Positions 50,121 through 59,368 of a stretch of DNA of 64,000 nt are shown here, one piece after another. Numbering within the stretch: the stretch's first letter is position 1; each line of letters opens with the position of its first letter. Source of the DNA: Serratia microhaemolytica (lineage in GTDB: Bacteria; Pseudomonadota; Gammaproteobacteria; Enterobacterales; Enterobacteriaceae). The notes beneath the pieces were generated by a model. That model did not search any database. It saw only the letters and a program-made list of their open reading frames with translations, and had not been told where the DNA came from. The stretch spans positions 149,052 to 213,051 of the forward strand of contig NZ_SBEF01000003.1 of assembly GCF_004011885.1 (NCBI RefSeq), written 5' to 3'. A program made the translations under genes and the position numbers.

Positions 50121-51347
50121 TTACTCTGCCTGCCGATCTTCTTCATCCAGTGACTGCACCACTTGCTGATAGCTGGCAATCAGCTCAGGCCACTGGTGCG
50201 GCGGTATCTCATGAGCCTGTAAACAGCGTTCAAACACCTGCTGGTGGCTCAAATCATCCAGCGTCTCTTCGCTGTCGCTACGCGTCAATAACTGTTCAAT
50301 AATGCGGCTATTTTTAATCCGTAACAGGGTTAACGATGGCGGGGTGATCGCCGCCAAACGCTCACGCAGATCACTGATTAGCGCCTCGCCGCGATACACG
50401 ATCTCCAGCCAGCTCTGGCTACCGGCAGCAGCGAGTTCACCAATCTGCTGCTCAATTTGCGGCCAATCGCCCTCGATCCGCGCTAACGACTGCCAGAGCG
50501 GCACCTTGATCAACGAGACTAGGCACTTGCCCGCCACACACTCAACCAAGCAGAGACTCTTCTGCTGTTTGGCTTCACCAAACCCCATCGGCAATGGCGA
50601 ACCGCTATAGCGCACGCTCTCCAGACCAGCCACTTGCTGTGGCACATGCAGATGCCCGAGCGCCACGTAGTCAAAGCAGGGTGGAAAAATCGCTGCACTG
50701 ACATGCGCCAGTGAACCGACATAGAGATCCCGCACCCCATCCCCATCGCTGATCTGCCCACCAGCGGCAAACAAATGCCCCAAAGCCACAATCGGGATCG
50801 CTGCTGACAACGACTGGCGCATCTGCTCAGCCCGTTCAGCGACGGCAGCATAGTGAACGCGGATCCCCTCAATCAGCTTCTGCTCTTTATCGCTGATACT
50901 CTCGCCGGCATCGACCTGACGAATATCACGATCACGCAGATAGGGAACCGCACAGACGATCAGTTGTGGATTGCCGTGGCGATCACGTAGCAGCAGCACT
51001 TCATCGGCCAGATCATCACTCACACTGGCGACAACATGAATATTGAGTTGGCGCAGCAGCGCACGAGGTGCAGCCAAGAATGTCGGTGAATCGTGGTTAC
51101 CGGCAGTAATAATCACATGCTGGCAACAGGAGGCGGCCACGCGCTGCAAAAAGTGGTAGTAAAGCTGTTGGGCACGATGGCTGGGTGTGGTGGTATCAAA
51201 CACATCTCCTGCGACCAGCAGCACCTCGATCTGCTGTTGTTCAATCACTTGTAACAGCCAATCAAGGAATGCAGCAAATTCCGAGTAGCGTTGGCGGCCA
51301 TACAGCAGTCGGCCTAAATGCCAGTCTGAGGTGTGCAGAATTTTCAT
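50121..51347 (-). CDS. sbcD: exonuclease subunit SbcD (Mre11-like nuclease)
   Basis: 408 residues from MKILHTSDWHLGRLLYG; an upstream ATG would add 24 residues lacking support. Metallophosphoesterase motifs: TSDWHLGR, VLLVAGDVFDTTTPS, ITAGNHDSPTF, VALGHLF and YVALGHLHVP, followed by SVRYSGSPLPMGFGE. It is the Mn-dependent nuclease partner of SbcC. The cap and C-terminal region differ from E. coli SbcD. It is divergent from rdgC, whereas phoB is the E. coli neighbour. Confidence 0.94.
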   Translation of the reverse strand: MKILHTSDWHLGRLLYGRQRYSEFAAFLDWLLQVIEQQQIEVLLVAGDVFDTTTPSHRAQQLYYHFLQRVAASCCQHVIITAGNHDSPTFLAAPRALLRQLNIHVVASVSDDLADEVLLLRDRHGNPQLIVCAVPYLRDRDIRQVDAGESISDKEQKLIEGIRVHYAAVAERAEQMRQSLSAAIPIVALGHLFAAGGQISDGDGVRDLYVGSLAHVSAAIFPPCFDYVALGHLHVPQQVAGLESVRYSGSPLPMGFGEAKQQKSLCLVECVAGKCLVSLIKVPLWQSLARIEGDWPQIEQQIGELAAAGSQSWLEIVYRGEALISDLRERLAAITPPSLTLLRIKNSRIIEQLLTRSDSEETLDDLSHQQVFERCLQAHEIPPHQWPELIASYQQVVQSLDEEDRQAE

Positions 51348-51554
51348 CAGTCTCTGTTCAATCAACGGGAAGCGGTGGCAGCAGAGTACGTCAACAGCCG
51401 TGGTAGCAGCAACCGGCATGAATCTATTGGTTGCTTTTGTCTACCGAACAGCACAAACAGAGCGCGCGCGATTTTTCGCCGCTAATTGGTTATCATGCGC
51501 GCCTCACATCGATAACATTGCGTGCCGAAGGCACGCCTAGCCAGGAAGAGTGCC

Positions 51555-52466
51555 ATGCTGTGGTTTAAAAATTTGATGGTTTACCGCTTAAACCGTGAAG
51601 TGAGCTTGAATGCAGATGAGATGGAAAAACAGCTCAGTGCATTTATTTTTACCCCTTGTGGCAGCCAGGATATGGCAAAAACCGGTTGGGTCTCGCCAAT
51701 CGGTTCCCACAGCGAGAGCCTGACACATGTGGTCAATGGACAAATCATTATTTGCGCACGCAAAGAAGAGAAGATCTTACCGTCACCGGTGATAAAAACG
51801 GCATTACAGGAAAAAATCGCAAAACTGGAGAAAGAGCAGCATCGGACACTGAAAAAAAGCGAAAAGGATGCGCTAAAAGATGAAATATTGCACAGCCTAT
51901 TACCGCGTGCTTTCAGCCGCTTTAACCAAACCCTGATCTGGATTGACAGCGTGAATAACCTGATCATGGTCGATGCCGCCAGTGCCAAACGGGCAGAGGA
52001 TACGCTGGCACTGCTGCGCAAGAGTTTGGGATCGTTGCCGGTCGTACCGCTCAGCATGGAAAAACCGATTGAACTCACCCTCACCGAATGGGTGCGCTCG
52101 GGTGAGTTACCGCCTGGTTTTGTGCTACAGGATGAAGCCGAATTGAAAGCCTCACTGGAAGGTGGCGGCGTGATCCGCTGTAAAAAACAGGATCTGCTCA
52201 GTGATGAAATTGCGGCACACATTGAGGTTGGCAAACTGGTGACCAAATTAGCGCTCGATTGGCAGGAGCGAGTGCAGTTGCTACTGGCGGAAGATGGCTC
52301 GCTGAAGCGACTGAAATTTGCCGATAGTTTGCGTGAACAAAACAGCGATATTGATCGTGACGATGTTGCCCAACGTTTTGATGCCGACTTTATTTTAATC
52401 ACCAGTGAACTGAGCGCGTTGATCAGCCAATTGATCGAGGTGTTAGGTGGTGAAGCTGAGCGTTAA
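51555..52466 (+). CDS. rdgC: recombination-associated protein RdgC
   Basis: 303 residues from [20 protein letters not shown]; the 11 codons upstream in frame are not family-like, and CAGGAAG precedes this [77 protein letters not shown] and [15 protein letters not shown] match E. coli RdgC closely. The protein forms a dimeric ring on duplex DNA and limits RecA. It is the last core gene before the accessory island. Confidence 0.97.
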   Translation: MLWFKNLMVYRLNREVSLNADEMEKQLSAFIFTPCGSQDMAKTGWVSPIGSHSESLTHVVNGQIIICARKEEKILPSPVIKTALQEKIAKLEKEQHRTLKKSEKDALKDEILHSLLPRAFSRFNQTLIWIDSVNNLIMVDAASAKRAEDTLALLRKSLGSLPVVPLSMEKPIELTLTEWVRSGELPPGFVLQDEAELKASLEGGGVIRCKKQDLLSDEIAAHIEVGKLVTKLALDWQERVQLLLAEDGSLKRLKFADSLREQNSDIDRDDVAQRFDADFILITSELSALISQLIEVLGGEAER

Positions 52467-52506
52467 CTGATTGAGAACGATTGCTGCTTGATCCCACCTT
52501 ACTGCT

Positions 52507-52712
52507 AACCCCACCCTAACCCTCCCGCTAATAAGGGGAGGGAACTGTCTAACACCTTTCGCAGCGCAGGAGACGGCGGGGAAGGGATATGTGACAGGGC
52601 AAACGCATGAACATTTTTTAATCGATTATTAACTAAAGTTTGTTCTGTACCACAATACGAGGAGCCAGGTAATTCCCTCCCCTTAATAAGGGGAGGGTTA
52701 GGGTGGGGTGTT
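52507..52712. repeat. inverted pair of about 38-bp GC-rich repeats
   Basis: The sequence at 52507-52544 (CCCCACCCTAACCCTCC...GGGGAGGG) recurs as its reverse complement at 52673-52712 (CCCTCCCC...GGGGAGGGTTAGGGTGGGG) with one or two differences. Each unit is itself a hairpin (CCCTCCCC-TTAATAA-GGGGAGGG). They bracket the left end of repeat copy B. Confidence 0.75.
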
Positions 52713-52867
52713 AACGCATTTGATTATTTTGAAATACCCCCTCCCAGCCTCCCCCTTTGCAGGGGGAGGAGCGAGACAATGCTTTTGCTTTGATAAGGGG
52801 AAAAACATCAACACGTGCTCAGGTCAAATACTGTTTTTGGTTAAAAAACGTTCGTGATCTTGCCCTG
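52595..52867. mobile_element. MITE-like repeat, copy B (273 bp, CAGGGCAA termini)
   Basis: It starts with CAGGGCAAACGCATGAA (52595-52611), identical to copy A at 13921, and ends with TTGCCCTG (52860-52867). The termini form an imperfect inverted repeat of about 30 bp: CAGGGCAA, then a GAAC-ATTTTTTAA / GAAC-GTTTTTTAA match. The interior holds two GC-rich hairpins. No coding capacity. Bases 52700-52770 match copy C at 58801-58871 in inverted orientation. Confidence 0.68.
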
Positions 52868-53304
52868 GATATATAACCATGCTCAATAAGTTAAATTTTT
52901 ACCTCACGCTCATGGTTTACCTTATTAATATACATATAATCACTAATTGAATAATAAAATGGGATTTAAATTACACAGAATTACACTAGGTTACATTATA
53001 TTACATTGCAATGCATTAGATTATTTTAACTTTTCAGCGTAATGAAAATAAATATACCCAAGCGAACGCTTGGGGGTTAGTTTATTTTTTATGCTGCATA
53101 AAATATTTAATCTTTATCGCTATTGGTGGAAAATATAACTATTCGCCTAGTGCCTGAAGTTGAAAAAACATCGGGCACAGCACCATTTATTGATTAATGA
53201 CAGGGTTGTCATGTAAACACACGCTAGCCAAACAGTCAGGGAACAGTATTCGTCTTTATTTTGCGAACTCACTGAAGTCATTATCAATTCATGGAGAATA
53301 GAAT
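52868..53304. promoter_or_regulatory. AT-rich leader upstream of the NRPS gene
   Basis: No gene is seen. The region is markedly AT-rich, with a run of TTACA/TTACATT words at about 52975-53010 and a GAACGCTTGGGGG... stretch near 53065. GGAGAAT precedes the NRPS ATG. It presumably contains the NRPS promoter. Confidence 0.45.
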
Positions 53305-56300
53305 ATGTTACCTGAAAAACGTAATCAGCTAGTCGTGTCTAATATTACCTCATCTGCTGTAATAGCCACTCGTGCTCAACAGGAGATGTTCCTGATCGAA
53401 CAGACTGCCCCAGAATTGAACTGTGTGATCCACTATTATCGAGAGATTGAAGGAGAGTTGGATCCTGAACGCCTGAGTGGCGCGGTTGAAACGCTGATCA
53501 CCCAGTTACCACTATTACAAACACGCTTTGCTTGTATTGATGGGGTATTATGGCAAATTTACGATCAGCGCATTAGCGAGAAATTACTGATCTGTGATTT
53601 ACGGCACACTCCGCAGCCACAGTTGGCAGCGACAGAAAGGATTCAGCAATCTATTGACTCAGCAAGAAAAAAAGAAATAACCAGTGCAAATACACTATAT
53701 CAGTTTACCCTTTACCGTATTGCAGATTGCAAATTTATATTGAGCATTTGGTTTCATCATATATTGGTTGATGGGCGCAGTTTAGCGTTGATTGAATCGT
53801 TGCTCATTAAGGAGTATAACAACACTTTACATTTTGAAAAAACAAATAGCACTTCAAAATATTTTGCCTTTGACGCAAATGCAAAGTCAGACCATGAATA
53901 TCAAAGCTCCAGTGAAAAAATAAAAGATGAGCAATTTTGGGCTGCATATGTCCAAGATTTGAAGCGTGATGCGATTAGCTGGCGTAGCATCATTTCTAAT
54001 CAGAAAAGGGAAATATCGCAGTATCGAAATACACTATCGCACTCACAAAGAGAAAAGATTAACCATATTGGCCGCAGCTATGCTGTTTCAGAGCAGCGGG
54101 TATTGCTCTCAGCGGCGATTTTATTAATTCGGATACTGATCGATAAACCCTGCTTCTCTGTCAGCCTACCGGTGCCCGGTATCGACAGGAATGCCGCACC
54201 GGGAATGACTTCCAATGTATTGCCATTACGGGTAAACCTACCGGCAACCATGACATTGGCCGAGGTGATTCAATCGGTTTCGGGTGAAGTAAAAAATATT
54301 CTTCAACATCAGCGCTATCGTGGAGAAGACATTCTGCGCTTAGCGGAACTGAAACAACACAGCAGTTTTGGCCCGATCATCAATGTGATGATTTTTGATC
54401 GCGGTGAAGGGTTTGAGCGCTGTCACTCAGTCAGCCACCGGTCAGCCAACCGGGACGATTTGCAGTTACAGATCACCTTCTGGGGCACCAAACACGGTGG
54501 CAACATCGATATTATTCTTGAAGCGGACAACCAAGGGCACAGCGCAACCCAACTAGCGCATTTAAGCCAACAGTTGCAATCGATAATCGACAGTCTGAAC
54601 CATCAGCAACAAAAATGTGTGGCTGATATTATCGACCAGTGCCAACTGGCAAATCATCCGGTGTTGCGAAACAGCCTCTATCTTCAGCAACGCCAACCGC
54701 CAGCGGCTGGCTTTCTACAGTGGCAATTGCCAGCGGAACAACTGGTGCGCCAGGTTTACGCCAGTGGTTGGCGTGGATCAGAGCCGCTAGCCTACTCACT
54801 ACCGAAAATGTTACTGGCACAGTGCGTGATCTTAGTCGGCCAACTGACCAGCAGGCCAACTCCGGTAATGGAGGCTGTAACTGGAACCACAGCGGGCACC
54901 TTGCTGGCCATTGAAGAACAAGGCTGGCTGGTTGCGACCGGACAAGGCACGGTTTATCTCAGTGGGCTACAGAATCAAACCGGTAACCCGCTTTCGGCCA
55001 ACGCACTGGCAGCCAGTTGCGGCTTGCAGATCGGCAGCCAGTTACCATTGATCACGGCAACACAGGCAGAGCAGTTATCAACCGGCAGACAAGCGGTGCT
55101 CGAGCAGCAATCCTACTGGCAACGTCACTTCACTGCTCCCGTATTGGCACAACTCTCGGCATACCCGATACAGAACCAGAACACTGCGCCATGCTGGCAT
55201 CAAAGCCCCAGCTACAACCCGAGCGATCGGCTACCAGGATCACCGCCAACCAACGCCTTTGAACTACTGACCGCCTGGTTTATCTACCTGGCGCGTGATC
55301 ACCACAATCGCGGCGAATGTTTCCAGATCGGCTGTTTGCAAGAACCTACTGGCTCAACAGAGCTGGAAGATAGGCTGTTCACGCGACTACGACCATTCGA
55401 GATCAGCATTGATATCAGCCGCAACTTTGCCGAGATTGTTGAACAGGTTCGCCACAGCTACCAACAGTGGTTAGAGCAGGTACCTTGCTTGGCAGAAACA
55501 GTGACGCGGCAGATCCTCGCGGGTCAGCAGTGGTTAGCGAAACGTCACCCTTGGCCGTTAGCGGTTGCTATGCTCGAACAGACAGCGGCAGACAAAACAG
55601 CACCAGCGCAGGCCCATGCTGAACTGCTTACATTACAGATAGATCGCCACACTGCCAGTTTCCGCTGGATCTATGATGCGCAGCGCATCACGGCACCACA
55701 AGTGGCGCGCATTAGCGAACACCTAATAAATTTACTCAGTGCAGCCAAACGGCACAGCACAGCGGCATTGTCGGTGGCTGATTTTGCACTGCTCACCAGC
55801 GCAGAGCGTCAGCAGTTACAGCTTTGGGGAAATCTGGCGCATCGAACACCGGCACCTAGCACCACATTAGCGGCACTATTTAGCGCTCGCCTAGCACAGC
55901 ATCAAGATGCTGTGGCGCTTCAGTACGGTGATCAGACATTGAGCTACCGTGAACTGAACCAGCGTGCCAACTGTTTGGCACACGCTTTGATTGCCCGAGG
56001 CGTATGCCCGGAACAGCGGGTTGCGCTCTGTGCTGTACGCAGCATGGAACTGATCATCGGGTTATTAGCGATCTTAAAGGCGGGAGGTGCCTATTTGCCG
56101 CTAGATCCGGCCTATCCGGGTGAACGCCTGCGCTACATCCTGAAAGATGCCGAACCCTGCTTACTGCTGGCCGATGAAACAGGGCAGAAGGTGCTGGGTG
56201 AACATGAAATACCCACATTAGCGCTGGCGTCAGTGACAAGCTATTTTGAGCCTGCATACCGCGACAGTCCACAGGTGCCAGAACTCACGCCTAGCAGCCT

Positions 56301-58764
56301 GGCCTACTTGATCTACACCTCGGGTTCCACTGGCCAACCGAAAGGGGTGATGGTCGAACAGCGACAGATCGCCAACTTTATCCAAGCGATGGGAGAACTG
56401 CAGTTAACATCAATAACACAATCGATCCACATCTTGATGAATTTCAGCATCATGTTTGATGCCAGTTGGTGTGAATTGGCTGCATTGTTCTATGGTGGAA
56501 AATTAATCATGACACCACAAGAAGATAAATATGATCCGGCCAAAATTGTCACACATGTAGCGACGAGAAAAGTGAACGTGCTCTGCTGCACACCGTCACA
56601 ACTGGAAGGGCTACTGCTTGCCGGGCTGGAGCAGCAGATAACAAGCAACGCACTGCTGCTACTCGGTGGTGAAGCACTGCCATCTGAGCTATGGCAGCGT
56701 TTGCAGCAGATGAAACAGATCAAAGCAGTGAATGCTTATGGCCCTACTGAAACCAGCGTGGTAGTGACCTGTGCGCACATCACTGCACAAGGCAGCAAGC
56801 AACCGGTGATTGGCGGTTCATTTGCAGCGGCGCGTCTCTACCTGCTCGACAGCCAACTGCAACAGGTGCCAGCGGGTGCGGTGGGCGAGATCTACATTGG
56901 CGGTATTGGTGTGGCACGTGGCTATTTCAAGCGGGCAGATTTAACCGAACAACGCTTTCTGCCCGACCCATTTAGTGATCAACCGGCGGCACGCATGTAT
57001 CGCAGCGGTGATCTGGGCTGCTGGCAAAGTGACGGGCAGTTGGCTTACTTGGGGCGTAATGATGAACAGGTGAAGATCCGAGGGTTTCGTATTGAACTGG
57101 GCGAGATCGCCACACAGTTGAACCAACATCCATCGATCAGTGAAGCGGTAGTGATCGCACGCGGTGAAGCAAACGCCTTGCAACTGGTCGCCTATCTGAT
57201 CCTGCATCCCGGCCAGACAACCGATGCAACGGCACTACGCGAGCATCTGGCACAGCGTCTACCCAGCTACATGTTACCCAGCGCTTACGTACCGATCAGC
57301 GCCCTGCCACTCACACCGAATGGCAAACTGGACAAACGGGCACTGCCGGAACCGAATCAACAGGCATTCGCCAGAGCGACCTATCTTGCCCCTGAAGGTG
57401 AGATTGAGTGCGGCTTAGCAGCGATCTGGTGCCAACTACTCGGTATCGAGCGTGTTAGCCGTCATGACAACTTTTTTACACTGGGTGGGCACTCACTGCT
57501 GGTAGTGAAAATGTGTGACATGATCGGCAAACAGCTGGCAAAAAATGTGCTGGTGGCGACAGTATTCGCCAGCAGCGATCTGGCGGCGCTGGCGGCAAGC
57601 TTAGAAGGAAGAGCGGAAGAAACGGACGACACCGATCAAAAAATGGCGTGTGATAAAACACTACCGCCGATGAATTTCATCAGCGCGAACAAGGTGCCAT
57701 TTGAGCAGGTATTACTGACCGGTGCGGCTGGCTTTCTCGGCATCTACCTACTGGCAGAGATCCAGCGGCAATATCCACGAGCGAAAGTTCACTGCCTGGT
57801 ACGCGGTAAACAGGGGCTGCAACGGCTACGGCAAGCCGCACAGCGTTATCGCCTGACGCTGGATGAAACACGGCTGATAGTCATCGCTGGTGATCTGAGC
57901 GCGGCACGGTTAGGAACCTCGCGCGAGCAGTGGCAGCGGTTAGCTCAGCAGATCGACGCGATCTACCATTGCGGTGCCTGGGTCAATCACCTGCACAGCT
58001 ACAGCACCCTGCGTGACAGCAATGTACAGAGCACCAGCGAACTACTGGCGCTATGCTGCCAAGGCAGAGCAAAGCAGATGTTCTACATCTCGACCCTTTC
58101 CACAGCACCGCAACAGGGTAACCGACTGCGAGAAGATGTGCTGGCCGCCAGCTCACCGCTGCGCAACAGCTACGTGCGCACCAAATGGGTGTGTGAACAC
58201 CTAATGATGCAGGCATTCTCTGCTGGCCTGCATGGAGCGATCTATCGCATGGGCAACATTACCGGCTCGACACAACACGGTGCCTCGAATGTCGAAAGTA
58301 ACCATATGCTGAGCATTATGAAAGGGTGCTTACAGCTTGGTGTCGCACCAGACTGGCAAGCAAACCGCCTTGACATCAGCCCGGTTGATATTGTCGCCTC
58401 ACTGGTGATCTCGGCAGGCAGAAAGGCGCGTTACCTCAACCGTGCCTTGAACCTGGGTTATCTCAGCACCCTCAGTTGGCAACACCTGTTCCAGTACCTG
58501 GTACAGAAAGGGCATCAGATGCAGTTTGTCGCCCCGGAAATCTGGTCCAGTGAATGGGTGCCCCAAGTTGACAGTGATAATGCGCTGTATCCGTTTAAAG
58601 TTTTTTATCTCTCCGCCGATGAAAAGGGATCACGCCGCACGGTCGATGTGGTGGAAAAAGTGCTGGTTGACGCCGAGGCTGAACATTTTGAAGCCACCGC
58701 GTTACTGGAAACTTATTATCACTACTGGCGCCAATCGGGTTTCCTACCGGCACCTGAAAGGTAA
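53305..58764 (+). CDS. nonribosomal peptide synthetase: C - FmtC-like - C-lobe - A - T - terminal reductase
   Basis: 1819 residues. Domains seen: condensation domain 1 to about 445 with HHILVDG (151-157); a domain at about 468-590 resembling the C-terminal domain of methionyl-tRNA formyltransferase (LQWQLPAEQLVRQV, GTLLAIEEQGWLVATGQGTVYLSGLQ); a C-lobe-like half condensation domain (about 600-840, starting YWQRHF); adenylation domain (about 855-1345) with LIYTSGSTGQPKG, FDASWCE, NAYGPTE, YRSGDL and Lys1341; carrier domain with Ser1397 in LGGHSLL; and a Lys2-type NAD(P)H reductase (TGAAGFLG 1472-1479, YVRTK 1623-1627). The product should leave as an aldehyde or alcohol. No phosphopantetheinyl transferase or exporter adjoins. 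The first 750 bp are AT-richer than the rest. The product is unknown. Confidence 0.9.
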   Translation: MLPEKRNQLVVSNITSSAVIATRAQQEMFLIEQTAPELNCVIHYYREIEGELDPERLSGAVETLITQLPLLQTRFACIDGVLWQIYDQRISEKLLICDLRHTPQPQLAATERIQQSIDSARKKEITSANTLYQFTLYRIADCKFILSIWFHHILVDGRSLALIESLLIKEYNNTLHFEKTNSTSKYFAFDANAKSDHEYQSSSEKIKDEQFWAAYVQDLKRDAISWRSIISNQKREISQYRNTLSHSQREKINHIGRSYAVSEQRVLLSAAILLIRILIDKPCFSVSLPVPGIDRNAAPGMTSNVLPLRVNLPATMTLAEVIQSVSGEVKNILQHQRYRGEDILRLAELKQHSSFGPIINVMIFDRGEGFERCHSVSHRSANRDDLQLQITFWGTKHGGNIDIILEADNQGHSATQLAHLSQQLQSIIDSLNHQQQKCVADIIDQCQLANHPVLRNSLYLQQRQPPAAGFLQWQLPAEQLVRQVYASGWRGSEPLAYSLPKMLLAQCVILVGQLTSRPTPVMEAVTGTTAGTLLAIEEQGWLVATGQGTVYLSGLQNQTGNPLSANALAASCGLQIGSQLPLITATQAEQLSTGRQAVLEQQSYWQRHFTAPVLAQLSAYPIQNQNTAPCWHQSPSYNPSDRLPGSPPTNAFELLTAWFIYLARDHHNRGECFQIGCLQEPTGSTELEDRLFTRLRPFEISIDISRNFAEIVEQVRHSYQQWLEQVPCLAETVTRQILAGQQWLAKRHPWPLAVAMLEQTAADKTAPAQAHAELLTLQIDRHTASFRWIYDAQRITAPQVARISEHLINLLSAAKRHSTAALSVADFALLTSAERQQLQLWGNLAHRTPAPSTTLAALFSARLAQHQDAVALQYGDQTLSYRELNQRANCLAHALIARGVCPEQRVALCAVRSMELIIGLLAILKAGGAYLPLDPAYPGERLRYILKDAEPCLLLADETGQKVLGEHEIPTLALASVTSYFEPAYRDSPQVPELTPSSLAYLIYTSGSTGQPKGVMVEQRQIANFIQAMGELQLTSITQSIHILMNFSIMFDASWCELAALFYGGKLIMTPQEDKYDPAKIVTHVATRKVNVLCCTPSQLEGLLLAGLEQQITSNALLLLGGEALPSELWQRLQQMKQIKAVNAYGPTETSVVVTCAHITAQGSKQPVIGGSFAAARLYLLDSQLQQVPAGAVGEIYIGGIGVARGYFKRADLTEQRFLPDPFSDQPAARMYRSGDLGCWQSDGQLAYLGRNDEQVKIRGFRIELGEIATQLNQHPSISEAVVIARGEANALQLVAYLILHPGQTTDATALREHLAQRLPSYMLPSAYVPISALPLTPNGKLDKRALPEPNQQAFARATYLAPEGEIECGLAAIWCQLLGIERVSRHDNFFTLGGHSLLVVKMCDMIGKQLAKNVLVATVFASSDLAALAASLEGRAEETDDTDQKMACDKTLPPMNFISANKVPFEQVLLTGAAGFLGIYLLAEIQRQYPRAKVHCLVRGKQGLQRLRQAAQRYRLTLDETRLIVIAGDLSAARLGTSREQWQRLAQQIDAIYHCGAWVNHLHSYSTLRDSNVQSTSELLALCCQGRAKQMFYISTLSTAPQQGNRLREDVLAASSPLRNSYVRTKWVCEHLMMQAFSAGLHGAIYRMGNITGSTQHGASNVESNHMLSIMKGCLQLGVAPDWQANRLDISPVDIVASLVISAGRKARYLNRALNLGYLSTLSWQHLFQYLVQKGHQMQFVAPEIWSSEWVPQVDSDNALYPFKVFYLSADEKGSRRTVDVVEKVLVDAEAEHFEATALLETYYHYWRQSGFLPAPER

Positions 58765-58793
58765 TCGGCGCTAACCCGTTAATAAGTTGACTG

Positions 58794-58880
58794 CCTCTCA
58801 CCTCCCCCTGTTAAGGGGGAGGTGAGAGGGGTTATTTCAAAATAAGCAAATGCGTTAACACCCCACACTACCCCTTTCCT
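58794..58880. repeat. GC-rich hairpin repeat, copy C (inverted relative to copy B)
   Basis: A perfect 16-bp stem, CCTCTCACCTCCCCCT (58794-58809) and its complement (58814-58829), begins 29 bp after the NRPS stop. The following TTATTTCAAAATAAG...GCGTTAACACCCC matches the reverse complement of 52700-52740 in copy B. It probably acts as the NRPS terminator as well as being a repeat copy. Confidence 0.75.
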
Positions 58881-59368
58881 TAACATCACACTGACTGGAG
58901 TATGCAATCGTAAACCTGCAATTTTTTAACTGCTGATAATTCAATGCTTGACCTGATGTAACCAGTTATGTTCTTATTCACGCTTTGCAACATGCCGATA
59001 AAAAGCGTTATTAAAACAATGAGTTTTAAATTTGATACTTAACTGTAAAAAACGCTATTTCCTAACAAAATTTAGAATTAAATTTTGCAGTTAATCTAAT
59101 CGTTAGCATTTTATCCGCAATATAAACCCATGTTTATTGTATTGTGCGATAAATCAGCGGTTATGAATCGGCAGCAGTTGAGATCACATTGACTGCGAGA
59201 CAAACCGCAGCAAAGCCGCATGAGCGGTATCAACACAATAGCGCTGGTGGTTGAATTTTGCATAACCGTTTGCCGCTAACCGCGCACAGCGGTGCAGCGG
59301 GTAAAACTCCATTTTTTTAATGAGACCGTCATTGTCGTATTTAGATTGAAACACTACGGGAAAAACAG
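58881..59368. promoter_or_regulatory. upstream region of the two-partner secretion operon
   Basis: AT-rich sequence with no supported gene. It should contain the promoter of the transporter/exoprotein pair. A weak hairpin-prone stretch (CCGCTAACCGCGCACAGCGGTG) lies near 59272. Confidence 0.45.
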
